Notes under the pieces: model-generated | Told to the model about the DNA's origin: nothing | Seen by the model: the letters and a program-made list of their open reading frames with translations, nothing else | Databases searched by the model: none | Program-made: the position numbers and the translations under genes | Part shown: positions 1 through 7,615 of the stretch, piece by piece | Layout: every line of letters starts with the position of its first letter | Position numbering within the stretch: position 1 is the first letter of the stretch | DNA from: Photobacterium proteolyticum | Lineage (GTDB): Bacteria > Pseudomonadota > Gammaproteobacteria > Enterobacterales > Vibrionaceae | DNA: 64,000 nucleotides | Direction of reading: 5' to 3' | NCBI RefSeq assembly: GCF_001939735.1 | Contig: NZ_MJIL01000090.1 | Location: 248,001-312,000, forward strand

Positions 1-690
1 CATCGGCCATTAATTACAGGGCCTGTCGTTGGTCTTTTAATGGGAGATCTGCAAATTGGTTTAATTGCTGGCGCTACGCTTGAGTTAGCTTGGCTTGGAC
101 TTGTACCTAATGCTGGAGCTCAGCCGCCAGATGTAACGATGGGTACGATTGCTGCTGTTGCCTTTGCTGTGATGACTGGACAGTCGGCTGAGGTCGCTAT
201 GGGTGTGGGTATGCCTATAGCGGTGTTGATGCAGATGCTTGTTATCGGCTTCTTTGCATTAACGTCTTTCACTATGGGTAAAGCTGATGAGTATGCAGAA
301 CGTGGTGACTCTGGAGGAATAGATCGTCTGCTAATAGCAACTATTTCGCTACGATCTTTGTTGTATGCGTTTATTGCTTTTATCACCGTTTATTTTGGTG
401 AGTATGCTGCTACATGGATTGATGAAAATGCGCCTAAAGTTTTATTAGAAGGCTTAGGTATTGGTGCCAAGATGGTTCCTGCTATCGGCTTTGCGATGTT
501 GCTTAAAATCATGTGGTCAAAAGAAGTTGCAGGTGTTTTCTTCATTGGCTTTGTTATGACGACTTACTTGAAGTTACCAATTATGGCCGTTGCTATTATT
601 GGGGCATCTATAGCTGCACTTTACTACTTCTTTAGTGGAACAAATGAAACGTCAACTAATCAAGCAGAGGAATTTGAAGATGGCATCTGA
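1..690 (+). CDS. PTS mannose-family IIC subunit (AgaC-like), 5' end outside window
   Basis: This is the membrane channel subunit of a mannose-class PTS permease. The reading frame is open from base 1 (HRPLITGPVVGLLMGDLQIG), so the gene starts before the window; the ATG at 40 is internal. The visible 229 residues are hydrophobic with several membrane spans and carry the IIC-type segments LMGDLQIGLIAGATLELAWLG and PPDVTMGTIAAV. The stop overlaps the start of the IID gene, as is usual for translationally coupled IIC-IID pairs. Context (KduI, KduD, unsaturated uronyl hydrolase, PL8 lyase, sulfatase) suggests import of unsaturated glycosaminoglycan disaccharides rather than mannose; that specificity is inferred. 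The IIB subunit is not in the window and probably lies just upstream. Confidence 0.9.
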   Translation, partial: HRPLITGPVVGLLMGDLQIGLIAGATLELAWLGLVPNAGAQPPDVTMGTIAAVAFAVMTGQSAEVAMGVGMPIAVLMQMLVIGFFALTSFTMGKADEYAERGDSGGIDRLLIATISLRSLLYAFIAFITVYFGEYAATWIDENAPKVLLEGLGIGAKMVPAIGFAMLLKIMWSKEVAGVFFIGFVMTTYLKLPIMAVAIIGASIAALYYFFSGTNETSTNQAEEFEDGI

Positions 691-1573
691 TATTACAGCT
701 GGCACTCTAGCTGATAAAAATAGTAAGGTTCAAGAAAGCCTTGTTGATGATATTGATTCATATGAAGACACTACGCCGCGCAAAGTAATTACCAAGAAAG
801 ATCTTTGGATCTGTGCAATCCGTGGTCTTTTCATGGAAGGTAACTTTAACTTTGAACGAATGCAAGGCGGTGGTTTTGCTTATTCCATCATTCCTGCCTT
901 GAAAAAAATTCATGGTAATAATAAGCGTGACTTTGCAAAAGCTTTGAAGAATCACCTGCAGTTTTTTAATGCTAGCCCTAAGTTGTTTACTTTCTTGTTG
1001 GGTACTTCCATTGCTATGGAAGAAAACAAAGAAAAGCCATCAACTGTGAATGTTATGAAAGTGGCTGGTATGGGGCCTACTGGTGGTATTGGTGATGCCA
1101 TTGATCATATGACACTGATGCCACTGACTTTGGCTCTTGGGGCTTCGATTGCAATGGAAGGGTCTATTGCTGGCCCGTTTGTTTTCTTCTTCCTATATCA
1201 GATTGTTCACTTTGCCGTGTACTTTGGCCTGATGTTTATGGGCTATAAAGCTGGTACTGCCGCCATGGTCAACATGAGTGATGCAACTGAGAAGTTAGCA
1301 AAAGCTGCCAATATTATGGGTATCTTTGTTATCGGTGCCTTGTCGGCCACCTTTATCAGGGTACAAACCACGGCGTCGCTTGAGTTGGGCGGCAAAGTGG
1401 TTGAACTGCAAAGTGCGCTTTTTGACAAAATAATGCCAAATCTGCTGCCGCTAGCACTGGTGTTCTTTATGTTCAAGATGGTGAAAGGAACAGGTTTCTG
1501 GGCTAAGCCTCCGGTCTTGATTTTCTCCACCCTTGCTGCTGGTGTCGTCGGTCATTTCATTGGCATCTTGTAA
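680..1573 (+). CDS. PTS mannose-family IID subunit (AgaD-like)
   Basis: Second membrane subunit of the mannose-class PTS, 297 residues. I chose the ATG at 680 (MASDITAGTLADK) because GAGG at 667-670 is well spaced and the start overlaps the IIC stop at 688-690; an in-frame ATG at 635 would overlap IIC much more. Family features visible are the N-terminal TKKDLWICAIRGLFMEGNFN stretch, the QGGGFAYSIIPALKKI segment, and the conserved VAGMGPTGGIGDAIDHM loop, followed by hydrophobic C-terminal spans. IID subunits form the transport complex with IIC in the inner membrane. It sits in one operon with IIC, IIA and the catabolic genes downstream. Confidence 0.92.
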   Translation: MASDITAGTLADKNSKVQESLVDDIDSYEDTTPRKVITKKDLWICAIRGLFMEGNFNFERMQGGGFAYSIIPALKKIHGNNKRDFAKALKNHLQFFNASPKLFTFLLGTSIAMEENKEKPSTVNVMKVAGMGPTGGIGDAIDHMTLMPLTLALGASIAMEGSIAGPFVFFFLYQIVHFAVYFGLMFMGYKAGTAAMVNMSDATEKLAKAANIMGIFVIGALSATFIRVQTTASLELGGKVVELQSALFDKIMPNLLPLALVFFMFKMVKGTGFWAKPPVLIFSTLAAGVVGHFIGIL

Positions 1574-1592
1574 CTAATATTTTCGATCTTTT

Positions 1593-1610
1593 GGGAGGAG
1601 CTTTCCTCCC
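1593..1610 (+). other. intercistronic hairpin between IID and IIA genes
   Basis: A perfect 7-bp stem (GGGAGGA / TCCTCCC) with a GCTT loop lies between the IID stop and the IIA start and is followed by TTATT. The IIA ribosome site (TAAGGA, 1615-1620) follows. It may tune the expression ratio or mRNA decay; it is a weak terminator at most. Confidence 0.5.
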
Positions 1611-1627
1611 TTATTAAGGATTTTCTG

Positions 1628-2068
1628 ATGATTGGTATTGTTGTTTCGGGACACATTAATTATGCCTCTGGTATGCAGTCAGCTGTTAAAGCGATTGCCG
1701 GAGAGCAAGAACAGATGGTCTTTATTGACTTTGTTGAAACTATGTCGACAGAGCAACTTGAAGAGAGCCTGCGCCAGGCAGCTAAAGACGTTGATTCAAA
1801 TGACGGCGTTTTATTTCTGACGGACATTCCGGGTGGCTCTCCATGTAATCGTGCCCTGTCTATTATGATGAACACGCCAAATGTTGAAGTGATTGCCGGT
1901 GCCAATTTACCGATGATTGCGAATGCTGCTTTTGAACGCGATGGTGCAGAACTTCAAGAGTTGGTTGAAACACTATTAGAAATTGGTACTTCCTGTGTTC
2001 AGGATATGCGTAAAGAGCTGGAGTCGGTAATGGAAGTTGAGCCGGCAGAATGTGAAGACGGGCTATAA
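1628..2068 (+). CDS. PTS mannose-family IIA domain protein (AgaF-like)
   Basis: Cytoplasmic phosphocarrier of the PTS, 146 residues, the usual size for a free EIIA-Man-type domain. The N-terminus MIGIVVSGHINYASG places the phosphorylated histidine at His9, and the segment LFLTDIPGGSPCNRA is the typical second family motif. It takes phosphate from HPr and passes it to a IIB subunit, which is not in the window. TAAGGA is 8 bases before the ATG. It lies between the IID gene and the deacetylase gene, with only two bases to the latter, so it belongs to the same operon. The sugar is inferred from the neighbours. Confidence 0.9.
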   Translation: MIGIVVSGHINYASGMQSAVKAIAGEQEQMVFIDFVETMSTEQLEESLRQAAKDVDSNDGVLFLTDIPGGSPCNRALSIMMNTPNVEVIAGANLPMIANAAFERDGAELQELVETLLEIGTSCVQDMRKELESVMEVEPAECEDGL

Positions 2069-2070
2069 AC

Positions 2071-3228
2071 ATGCGTTACGCTTTATATCCTGATCAAGTC
2101 TATACACCTGACGGTATTGTTGAAAATACATTTGTCATTATTCGTGATGGCAAAATTGAAGCCTTGACATCGTCTGAGCCTAAAGATTGCAAAATTGTAT
2201 GTCTTGAAGGGCAATCTTTGATGCCTGGCTTTATTGATATTCATATTCATGGCCGTCAGGGCTCGGATGTAATGGATGCATCGCAAGATGCCCTACAGAT
2301 CATTGCAGATGCATTACCTCAAACAGGTGTGGTTGGCTGGGTGGGGACAACGGTGACAGCACCCTGGCAGGACATTCTTAATGCACTGTCTCAAGTACGT
2401 GATTTTGTTCAGGGGTCTCAATCTCAAGGTGCTGAGTTGTTAGGTAGCTTTTTGGAAGGTCCATACTTTACTGAGCCTTACCGAGGCTCACATCCTACAG
2501 CGTATCTGAAATCACCATCGGTTAGTGAGCTGGAACAGCTAAAGGAAGTTGCTGGCAACTCTTTGATACGAGTTGCTGTTGCTCCTGAGGCTGATGGCGC
2601 TATGGATGCGATTAGCTGGTTAACCGCTAACCGGATTAAAACATCCGTAGCCCATACTAGCGCCACTTTTGCCCAGGTAACTGAAGCTTTTGAACGCGGA
2701 GCTGACTGTGGCGTACACCTTTTCAATGGTATGCGCGGGCTTCATCACCGTGAGCCTGGTTGCTGCGGAGCTGTGCTTTATCACGACATGCTTGCCGAAC
2801 TGATTGCAGACGGTATTCATGTTGATCCGGTAATGATGCAACTTGCTTATCGAATGAAAGGTTATCAAGGAATTGCATTAATTACGGATTGTATGCGGGC
2901 AGGGGGCCTTGATGATGGTGATTATCAGCTCGGGGCACAAAGCATACGTGTAACCAATGGTGAAGCTCGTACTGCTTGCGGTTCTCTGGCCGGAAGTACC
3001 TGCAGTCTGGATCAAGCTTTGCGTAATATGGTTTTTCAAACAAAGGTACCAGTTTGGGATGCCGTGCAAATGGCAACTTCTGTTCCAGCCAAATATCTCG
3101 GCTTATCAGATCGCCTAGGCAGTATTGCTGAAGGAATGGAAGCGAGTCTAACAGTTATGAATGAAGAATTAGAAGTGCAAGGCACCTTAGTTAAAGGTGA
3201 ATGGGCTTATATCGCCAACGCGAAGTAA
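2071..3228 (+). CDS. nagA: N-acetylhexosamine-6-phosphate deacetylase (NagA/AgaA type)
   Basis: Amidohydrolase of 385 residues that removes acetate from N-acetylglucosamine- or N-acetylgalactosamine-6-phosphate. The metal-site signature FIDIHIHG is at residues 54-61, with Glu129 in GSFLEGPYF, His195 in VAHTSATF, His216 in VHLFNGM, and the catalytic Asp273 in LITDCMRAGG. The last positions match those known for the E. coli NagA active site. The start is two bases after the IIA stop. Because the locus also carries a tagatose-bisphosphate aldolase, the likely substrate is N-acetylgalactosamine-6-phosphate from chondroitin (AgaA role); N-acetylglucosamine-6-phosphate from hyaluronan is equally possible from sequence alone. 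Confidence 0.92.
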   Translation: MRYALYPDQVYTPDGIVENTFVIIRDGKIEALTSSEPKDCKIVCLEGQSLMPGFIDIHIHGRQGSDVMDASQDALQIIADALPQTGVVGWVGTTVTAPWQDILNALSQVRDFVQGSQSQGAELLGSFLEGPYFTEPYRGSHPTAYLKSPSVSELEQLKEVAGNSLIRVAVAPEADGAMDAISWLTANRIKTSVAHTSATFAQVTEAFERGADCGVHLFNGMRGLHHREPGCCGAVLYHDMLAELIADGIHVDPVMMQLAYRMKGYQGIALITDCMRAGGLDDGDYQLGAQSIRVTNGEARTACGSLAGSTCSLDQALRNMVFQTKVPVWDAVQMATSVPAKYLGLSDRLGSIAEGMEASLTVMNEELEVQGTLVKGEWAYIANAK

Positions 3229-3269
3229 TTGTTGCTTGCCTTGCATAATGAAAGAACAAGAGGGTTTAA

Positions 3270-4100
3270 ATGGAAATTCGTCAACCTATCCATAGTGCAC
3301 ATGCCAAGCAGCTTGATACAGAAGGCTTGCGTGAGCAATTTTTAATTGAAAACATGTTTCAGGCTGGTCAGATCAACCTGACATACAGCCATATTGACCG
3401 CATTATTGTTGGTGGGGCAGTGCCAACAACGGAAGCCTTATATCTTGAAGGCGGTAAAGAAATCGGGGTGGATTATTTCCTCGAGCGTCGTGAGATGGGG
3501 GCCATCAATATTGGTGAACCTGGTTTGGTGATCGTTGATGGCGAAACGTATGAGATCGGTACCCGTGAGGCGATCTACGTAGGAAAAGGTGCCAAGGACG
3601 TTAAGTTTGAAAGTGTTTCTGCAGACAAGCCAGCTCGTTTCTACGTGAATAGTGCGCCAGCTCATATGACTTACCCTACTCGCAAGATCACTCGTGAAGA
3701 TGCTTCTCCAGAGACACTGGGTAGTCAGGAAAACTGTAATGTACGCACCATCAACAAATACCTGCACCCTGCCGTTTTGCCGACCTGTCAGTTGCTGATG
3801 GGGTTGACTGAGCTGGCGCCGGGAAGCTTGTGGAATACCATGCCTTGCCATACTCATGAGCGCCGTATGGAAGTCTATCTGTATTTCGACATGAAGGATG
3901 ACAACATTGTCTTCCATTATATGGGGGAACCACAGGAAACCCGCCACATTGTTATGCGTAATGAACAGGCAGTGATCAGCCCGAGCTGGTCAATTCATTC
4001 TGGAGTAGGTACAGCGGCCTATACCTTCATCTGGAGCATGGTTGGTGAGAATCAGACCTTCCATGATATGGACCACGTTGCGATGAGCGACCTGAAATAA
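3270..4100 (+). CDS. kduI: 5-dehydro-4-deoxy-D-glucuronate isomerase
   Basis: KduI converts 5-keto-4-deoxyuronate (DKI), the spontaneous product of released unsaturated uronic acid, to 3-deoxy-D-glycero-2,5-hexodiulosonate. The protein is 276 residues, within two of the usual length. The zinc site is intact: His194 and His196 in PCHTHERRMEVYLYF, Glu201 in the same segment, and His243 in SWSIHSGVG. It is a cytoplasmic cupin enzyme. It lies between the deacetylase and kduD genes in the same orientation, so the uronate and amino-sugar halves of the disaccharide are handled from one operon. AGAGGG lies 8 bases before the ATG. Confidence 0.96.
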   Translation: MEIRQPIHSAHAKQLDTEGLREQFLIENMFQAGQINLTYSHIDRIIVGGAVPTTEALYLEGGKEIGVDYFLERREMGAINIGEPGLVIVDGETYEIGTREAIYVGKGAKDVKFESVSADKPARFYVNSAPAHMTYPTRKITREDASPETLGSQENCNVRTINKYLHPAVLPTCQLLMGLTELAPGSLWNTMPCHTHERRMEVYLYFDMKDDNIVFHYMGEPQETRHIVMRNEQAVISPSWSIHSGVGTAAYTFIWSMVGENQTFHDMDHVAMSDLK

Positions 4101-4119
4101 TTTCCCCACATCAATTTGC

Positions 4120-4153
4120 GCATGGCACAGCTCAGTTTTGCTGTTTGCCATGC
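4120..4153 (+). other. intercistronic hairpin between kduI and kduD
   Basis: GCATGGCA (4120-4127) pairs with TGCCATGC (4146-4153). An inner CAGC/GCTG stem is separated by a two-base bulge. No T-run follows, so it is more likely an mRNA processing or stability element than a terminator. Confidence 0.5.
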
Positions 4154-4180
4154 CGCTGCACTATTAATTAGGAACTCCAA

Positions 4181-4945
4181 ATGAATATTTTTGATCTTTC
4201 AGGCAAAGTTGCCATTGTTACCGGTTGCGATACGGGCCTTGGTCAAGGTATGGCGGTTGGTCTGGCGGAGGCTGGTGCTGACATTCTGGGTATTGGTTAT
4301 GTCCCAGCAGAAGAAACGCGCGAAAAAGTTGAAGCGTTGGGACGTAAGTTCCATTACATTACTGCAAACCTTATCGCTGACTCGAATAAGGAAGCATTAA
4401 CTGCACTGGTTGATCAGGCAGTAACTGAAATGGGTCGTGTTGATATTTTGGTTAATAATGCCGGTATTATTCGTCGTGAAGACTTGCTCGATTTTTCAGA
4501 AGAAAATTGGGACGACGTTATTGCCATTAATCAGAAAGCGGTTGTCTTTTTGTCTCAAGCGGTAGCTAAACATTTCATTGCACAAGGCAACGGCGGCAAG
4601 ATCATTAACATTGCTTCTATGCTGTCTTTCCAGGGGGGGATCCGTGTTATTTCCTACACAGCTTCCAAGTCTGCTGTTATGGGTATTACCCGTGCACTGG
4701 CGACTGAGTTGTCTCCACACAATATTACTGTAAACGCCATTGCACCTGGTTATATGGCAACCAATAACACCCAGGCGTTGCGTGAAGATCAAGAGCGTAA
4801 TAAAGCGATTTTGGAGCGTATTCCTGCTGGTCGCTGGGGACTTCCGTCTGATATGGCTGGTCCTGTTACCTTCCTGGCCTCTCCGGCTTCAGACTATGTA
4901 ACGGGGTACACGCTCGCGGTAGATGGCGGTTGGCTTGCTCGCTAA
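4181..4945 (+). CDS. kduD: 2-dehydro-3-deoxy-D-gluconate 5-dehydrogenase
   Basis: Short-chain dehydrogenase of 254 residues that reduces 3-deoxy-D-glycero-2,5-hexodiulosonate to 2-keto-3-deoxygluconate. The NAD-binding glycine motif TGCDTGLGQG starts at residue 14, NNAG is at 92-95, and the catalytic triad is Ser146 (IINIASM), Tyr159 and Lys163 (SYTASKSAV). The N-terminus MNIFDLSGKVAIVTG is typical of KduD. It follows kduI and precedes the uronyl hydrolase gene by eleven bases. This is the standard partner of KduI in pectate, alginate-like and glycosaminoglycan pathways. Confidence 0.95.
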   Translation: MNIFDLSGKVAIVTGCDTGLGQGMAVGLAEAGADILGIGYVPAEETREKVEALGRKFHYITANLIADSNKEALTALVDQAVTEMGRVDILVNNAGIIRREDLLDFSEENWDDVIAINQKAVVFLSQAVAKHFIAQGNGGKIINIASMLSFQGGIRVISYTASKSAVMGITRALATELSPHNITVNAIAPGYMATNNTQALREDQERNKAILERIPAGRWGLPSDMAGPVTFLASPASDYVTGYTLAVDGGWLAR

Positions 4946-4956
4946 TAGGTGATGAC

Positions 4957-6036
4957 ATGACTTTGACAAAAGAACATGTATTAAAGCAGTTAAAGCGGGT
5001 TTATCGCTATCAAGCGGCGAACCAGACCCGTTCTGTTATTCGACGTAGTGGTGCGACTCGCTTTATCAAGGATACGGACTGGGAACGTGGTGTATTCTGG
5101 TCGTGTGTTTCGGCTGCATGGTTGGCAACAGATGATCAGGAATACCTGAACGGTGTTATGAACTACACCTTGCACACAGGATTCCGTACCGGTGCATTTC
5201 CGCGTTTTGCTGATGATCATGTTTGTGCCCAGGCTTACCTGGATGTTTACCCGACGATAAACATTGCTGAAGCCCTGGAGCCGACCATTAAGGCATTCGA
5301 TATTATGCTTGATGACCCGAAACCGGGCCATCGTGACTGGTGGTGGGTGGATTCACTGTTCATGGCACCGCCAGCCTTTGCGGCTTTGTCGAAAGTAACT
5401 GGCGAGCGCAAGTATGTCGATTATATGCATACGGCGTTCTGGGATGCTATTGATCACCTTTACGATCCCGATACCGCTCTGTTTTATCGTGACTACCGTT
5501 ACATGCCTACGGAGATCGGTCAAAACTACCGTAATGAATTTGGTGATGGTGGTGCTGAGCTGCGCGAAGCAAATGGCGAGAAGGTGTTTTGGTCTCGTGG
5601 TATCGGCTGGATGCTGGCAGCGTGCCCGCGCATCCTGGATCGTTTGCCAGAAGACTTTGAGCATCGCCAGGCTTATATCGACCTGTTCACTGCACTGGCT
5701 GCAGAAGTTATCAAGTATCAGCATGATGACGGCTTCTGGCGTGCCAGTCTGTTAGACCCAGAATCCTTCCCGTCGCCTGAATCGAGCGCAACATCTTTGT
5801 TTGTCTTTGGTTTGGCATGGGGACTAAATAATGGCGTATTGGACCGTGACATTTATCGTCCGGTTGTACTTAAAGCATGGGAAGCCCTCGAAACCGCTAT
5901 CCATGAAAACGGTATGATTGGTTGGGTTCAGTTACCGGCATTTAATCCTCGAGATGTTAAGTTTGAGCACAATATTGATTATGGTGCGGGGGCATTTATG
6001 CTGGCGGCAACAGAAATGGCTACCTTAGTAAGTTAG
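4957..6036 (+). CDS. unsaturated uronyl hydrolase, GH88/GH105 family
   Basis: Cytoplasmic enzyme of 359 residues expected to hydrate and split the 4,5-unsaturated uronic acid from lyase-made disaccharides. I chose ATG 4957, 12 bases after the kduD stop, with AGGTGA upstream, over an in-frame start at 4930 inside kduD. The fold is the alpha6/alpha6 barrel (Pfam Glyco_hydro_88). Asp residues at 86-87 (RFADDHVCAQAYLDVY) and Asp132 (DWWWVDSLFMAPP) are the likely catalytic pair. These two motifs look more like GH105 (YteR type) than like classical GAG-specific GH88 UGL. No signal peptide is seen. In context it would act on imported, possibly 6-phosphorylated disaccharide. Confidence 0.88.
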   Translation: MTLTKEHVLKQLKRVYRYQAANQTRSVIRRSGATRFIKDTDWERGVFWSCVSAAWLATDDQEYLNGVMNYTLHTGFRTGAFPRFADDHVCAQAYLDVYPTINIAEALEPTIKAFDIMLDDPKPGHRDWWWVDSLFMAPPAFAALSKVTGERKYVDYMHTAFWDAIDHLYDPDTALFYRDYRYMPTEIGQNYRNEFGDGGAELREANGEKVFWSRGIGWMLAACPRILDRLPEDFEHRQAYIDLFTALAAEVIKYQHDDGFWRASLLDPESFPSPESSATSLFVFGLAWGLNNGVLDRDIYRPVVLKAWEALETAIHENGMIGWVQLPAFNPRDVKFEHNIDYGAGAFMLAATEMATLVS

Positions 6037-6062
6037 GGTGGCACATTAATAACGTGAAAAGC

Positions 6063-6098
6063 AAAAGCTGATTTTATCTCGATAAGGTCAGCTTTTTT
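6063..6098 (+). terminator. Rho-independent terminator of the PTS-kdu operon
   Basis: AAAAGCTGA (6063-6071) pairs with TCAGCTTTT (6088-6096) and runs into a T-tract. It lies 27 bases after the hydrolase stop and closes the first operon. Confidence 0.85.
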
Positions 6099-6127
6099 AT
6101 TATAAGAAATAGATAAGGAAAGATGTG

Positions 6128-6853
6128 ATGAAAAAGATCTTGGGATTTTCAGCGATGCTGGTGGGAAGCTTGGTGGGTTTTCAGTCTTTAGCCGATGAAG
6201 CAGGCTCTCGGTATATGATCCACTTTGCTGACCAGGTACCGGTTATTGATGGAAAAGGGCAGGATTTGGCATGGGATAATGCCCAGCCATTGTCCGAGTT
6301 TACTTTCCCCTGGAGCTCGCAGGCAGCTCCGTCGACAGAGTTCAGGGCATTATGGGACCGTGATGCTATTTATTTCCGTTATGTACTGGAAGATGAGCAC
6401 TTAGCCGTTGGCAAAGACCCTGAACGAGGTGTACTTGATTCTGACAGAGCTGAAATCTTTTTGGCAAAAGATCCTCAGTTATCCAGCTATTACACGCTGG
6501 AAATCGACCCCAAAGCTCGTGTATTCAGCGCCGATGCCGCTTATGACCCGGTAAAGACAAAGCGCGTGAAGCTGGATAGCAGCTGGAATTGGCCGGGCCT
6601 TGTGACGAAGGCGAGTTCTACCGCGAGTGGTTATATTGTCGAAGCTAAGCTGCCACTGACAACGATCACTGACTTAGGGCTGTGGCAAGATAATGCACAA
6701 TCTGAGCTTATATGCGCCCTGATGCGTGCCGAGTTTACACCAAAGCCGGACGGTAGCATTGATATGGGCTGGATGACCTGGATTGATCCTAATACGGCCA
6801 AACCCAATTTCCATAACCCGGGGACCTTTGGAACCTGTAAGCTAGTGAAATAA
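6128..6853 (+). CDS. secreted CBM9-like carbohydrate-binding protein
   Basis: Protein of 241 residues with a clear signal peptide (MKKILGFSAMLVGSLVGFQSLA, cleavage before DEAG). I chose ATG 6128 over the GTG at 6125 because AAGGA at 6115-6119 is better spaced. The mature part resembles CBM9-type sugar-binding domains: IDGKGQDLAWDNAQPL, TEFRALWDRDAIYFRYVLED, DRAEIFLAK and the DMGWMTWIDP C-terminal block. It is probably periplasmic, with no catalytic motif seen. Its place between the uronyl hydrolase and lyase genes suggests that it binds glycosaminoglycan fragments, but this is inferred. It has its own terminator downstream and so is probably a separate unit. Confidence 0.75.
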   Translation: MKKILGFSAMLVGSLVGFQSLADEAGSRYMIHFADQVPVIDGKGQDLAWDNAQPLSEFTFPWSSQAAPSTEFRALWDRDAIYFRYVLEDEHLAVGKDPERGVLDSDRAEIFLAKDPQLSSYYTLEIDPKARVFSADAAYDPVKTKRVKLDSSWNWPGLVTKASSTASGYIVEAKLPLTTITDLGLWQDNAQSELICALMRAEFTPKPDGSIDMGWMTWIDPNTAKPNFHNPGTFGTCKLVK

Positions 6854-6869
6854 CCAAGATATTACTATT

Positions 6870-6922
6870 GGCCTCTTCTTTATTCTGCTTTGTCATGAGT
6901 GGAATAGAGAGGGGGCCTTTTT
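6870..6922 (+). terminator. long-stem Rho-independent terminator
   Basis: A 16-bp stem with a few G-U pairs (GGCCTCTTCTTTATTC, 6870-6885, with GAATAGAGAGGGGGCC, 6902-6917) is followed by TTTTT. It closes the CBM9-like gene. Confidence 0.8.
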
Positions 6923-6935
6923 GTTTACTGCATAA

Positions 6936-7493
6936 ATGATAGAGAATACGAGAAGCATGTTTGGTCAAAATACTTATCTGATAGCGCAGGTGTTAGGTTT
7001 CTTCAGTTTTACTATTGGTTTGTTTGCTTTTTACCAAAAGCAAGATAACAAACTGAAGTTCTGGATGGCGATACTGTGTTTGATGAATATGTTTCATTTC
7101 TTGTTGTTAAATTCGTTTTCTTCTGCTTTTTGTGCCGCTGTTTCGATGATCCGTAACCTCATTACAATTAAAGTTCGTTCTAGGTGGCTGATGGTCATTT
7201 TTATGTTGTTCAGCCTCTCTGGCTTTTACTCGATTCAGCGCCCCACTGAGGCTCTTGGGGTAATGGGCATCTGTGTGGGTACCTACTCACTCTTTATGCT
7301 CGATGGTATAAGGCTTCGTCAGGGGTTATTGGCAGGATCGTTACTCTGGTTGTGCAATAATATTGCCTTGGGCTCAATAGGAGGCTCAATGCTTGAGTTT
7401 TTTAGTGCAACAATGAATGCAGTTACCTTATATCGGCTTTATGGTGACAAAGGTATGGATTTGAACTTAGTGCAGGAGAGCGCTAAAAGGTGA
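6936..7493 (+). CDS. YgjV-like inner membrane protein
   Basis: Small membrane protein of up to 185 residues with about five or six hydrophobic spans (for example FSFTIGLFAFYQ, ILCLMNMFHFLLL, LMVIFMLFSLSGFY). The layout and the segments YLIAQVLGFF, SMIRN and WLCNNIAL fit the YgjV family of uncharacterised inner membrane proteins. No catalytic function is known for the family. The start is uncertain: ATG 6936 has no clear ribosome site, and ATG 6957 (MFGQNTYLIAQ) has GAGAAG a few bases upstream and may be the real start. The gene lies just after a terminator and converges with the lyase gene. Confidence 0.65.
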   Translation: MIENTRSMFGQNTYLIAQVLGFFSFTIGLFAFYQKQDNKLKFWMAILCLMNMFHFLLLNSFSSAFCAAVSMIRNLITIKVRSRWLMVIFMLFSLSGFYSIQRPTEALGVMGICVGTYSLFMLDGIRLRQGLLAGSLLWLCNNIALGSIGGSMLEFFSATMNAVTLYRLYGDKGMDLNLVQESAKR

Positions 7494-7557
7494 TAGTGGT
7501 TGACTAAGCTCGACTGACTAGTGCGGTTGGTTAGTTCGGATGAATTGATGACTGTGA

Positions 7558-7588
7558 TTAAAAGCCCTCGAAATTGTATCGCGAGGGC
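7558..7588 (-). terminator. terminator of the PL8 lyase gene
   Basis: GCCCTCG (7564-7570) pairs with CGAGGGC (7582-7588). Read on the minus strand the stem is followed by TTTTAATC, which suits termination of the lyase transcript 28 bases after its stop. Confidence 0.7.
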
Positions 7589-7615
7589 GTAGTTAAGAAG
7601 TCAGCTTTGTCTGTA

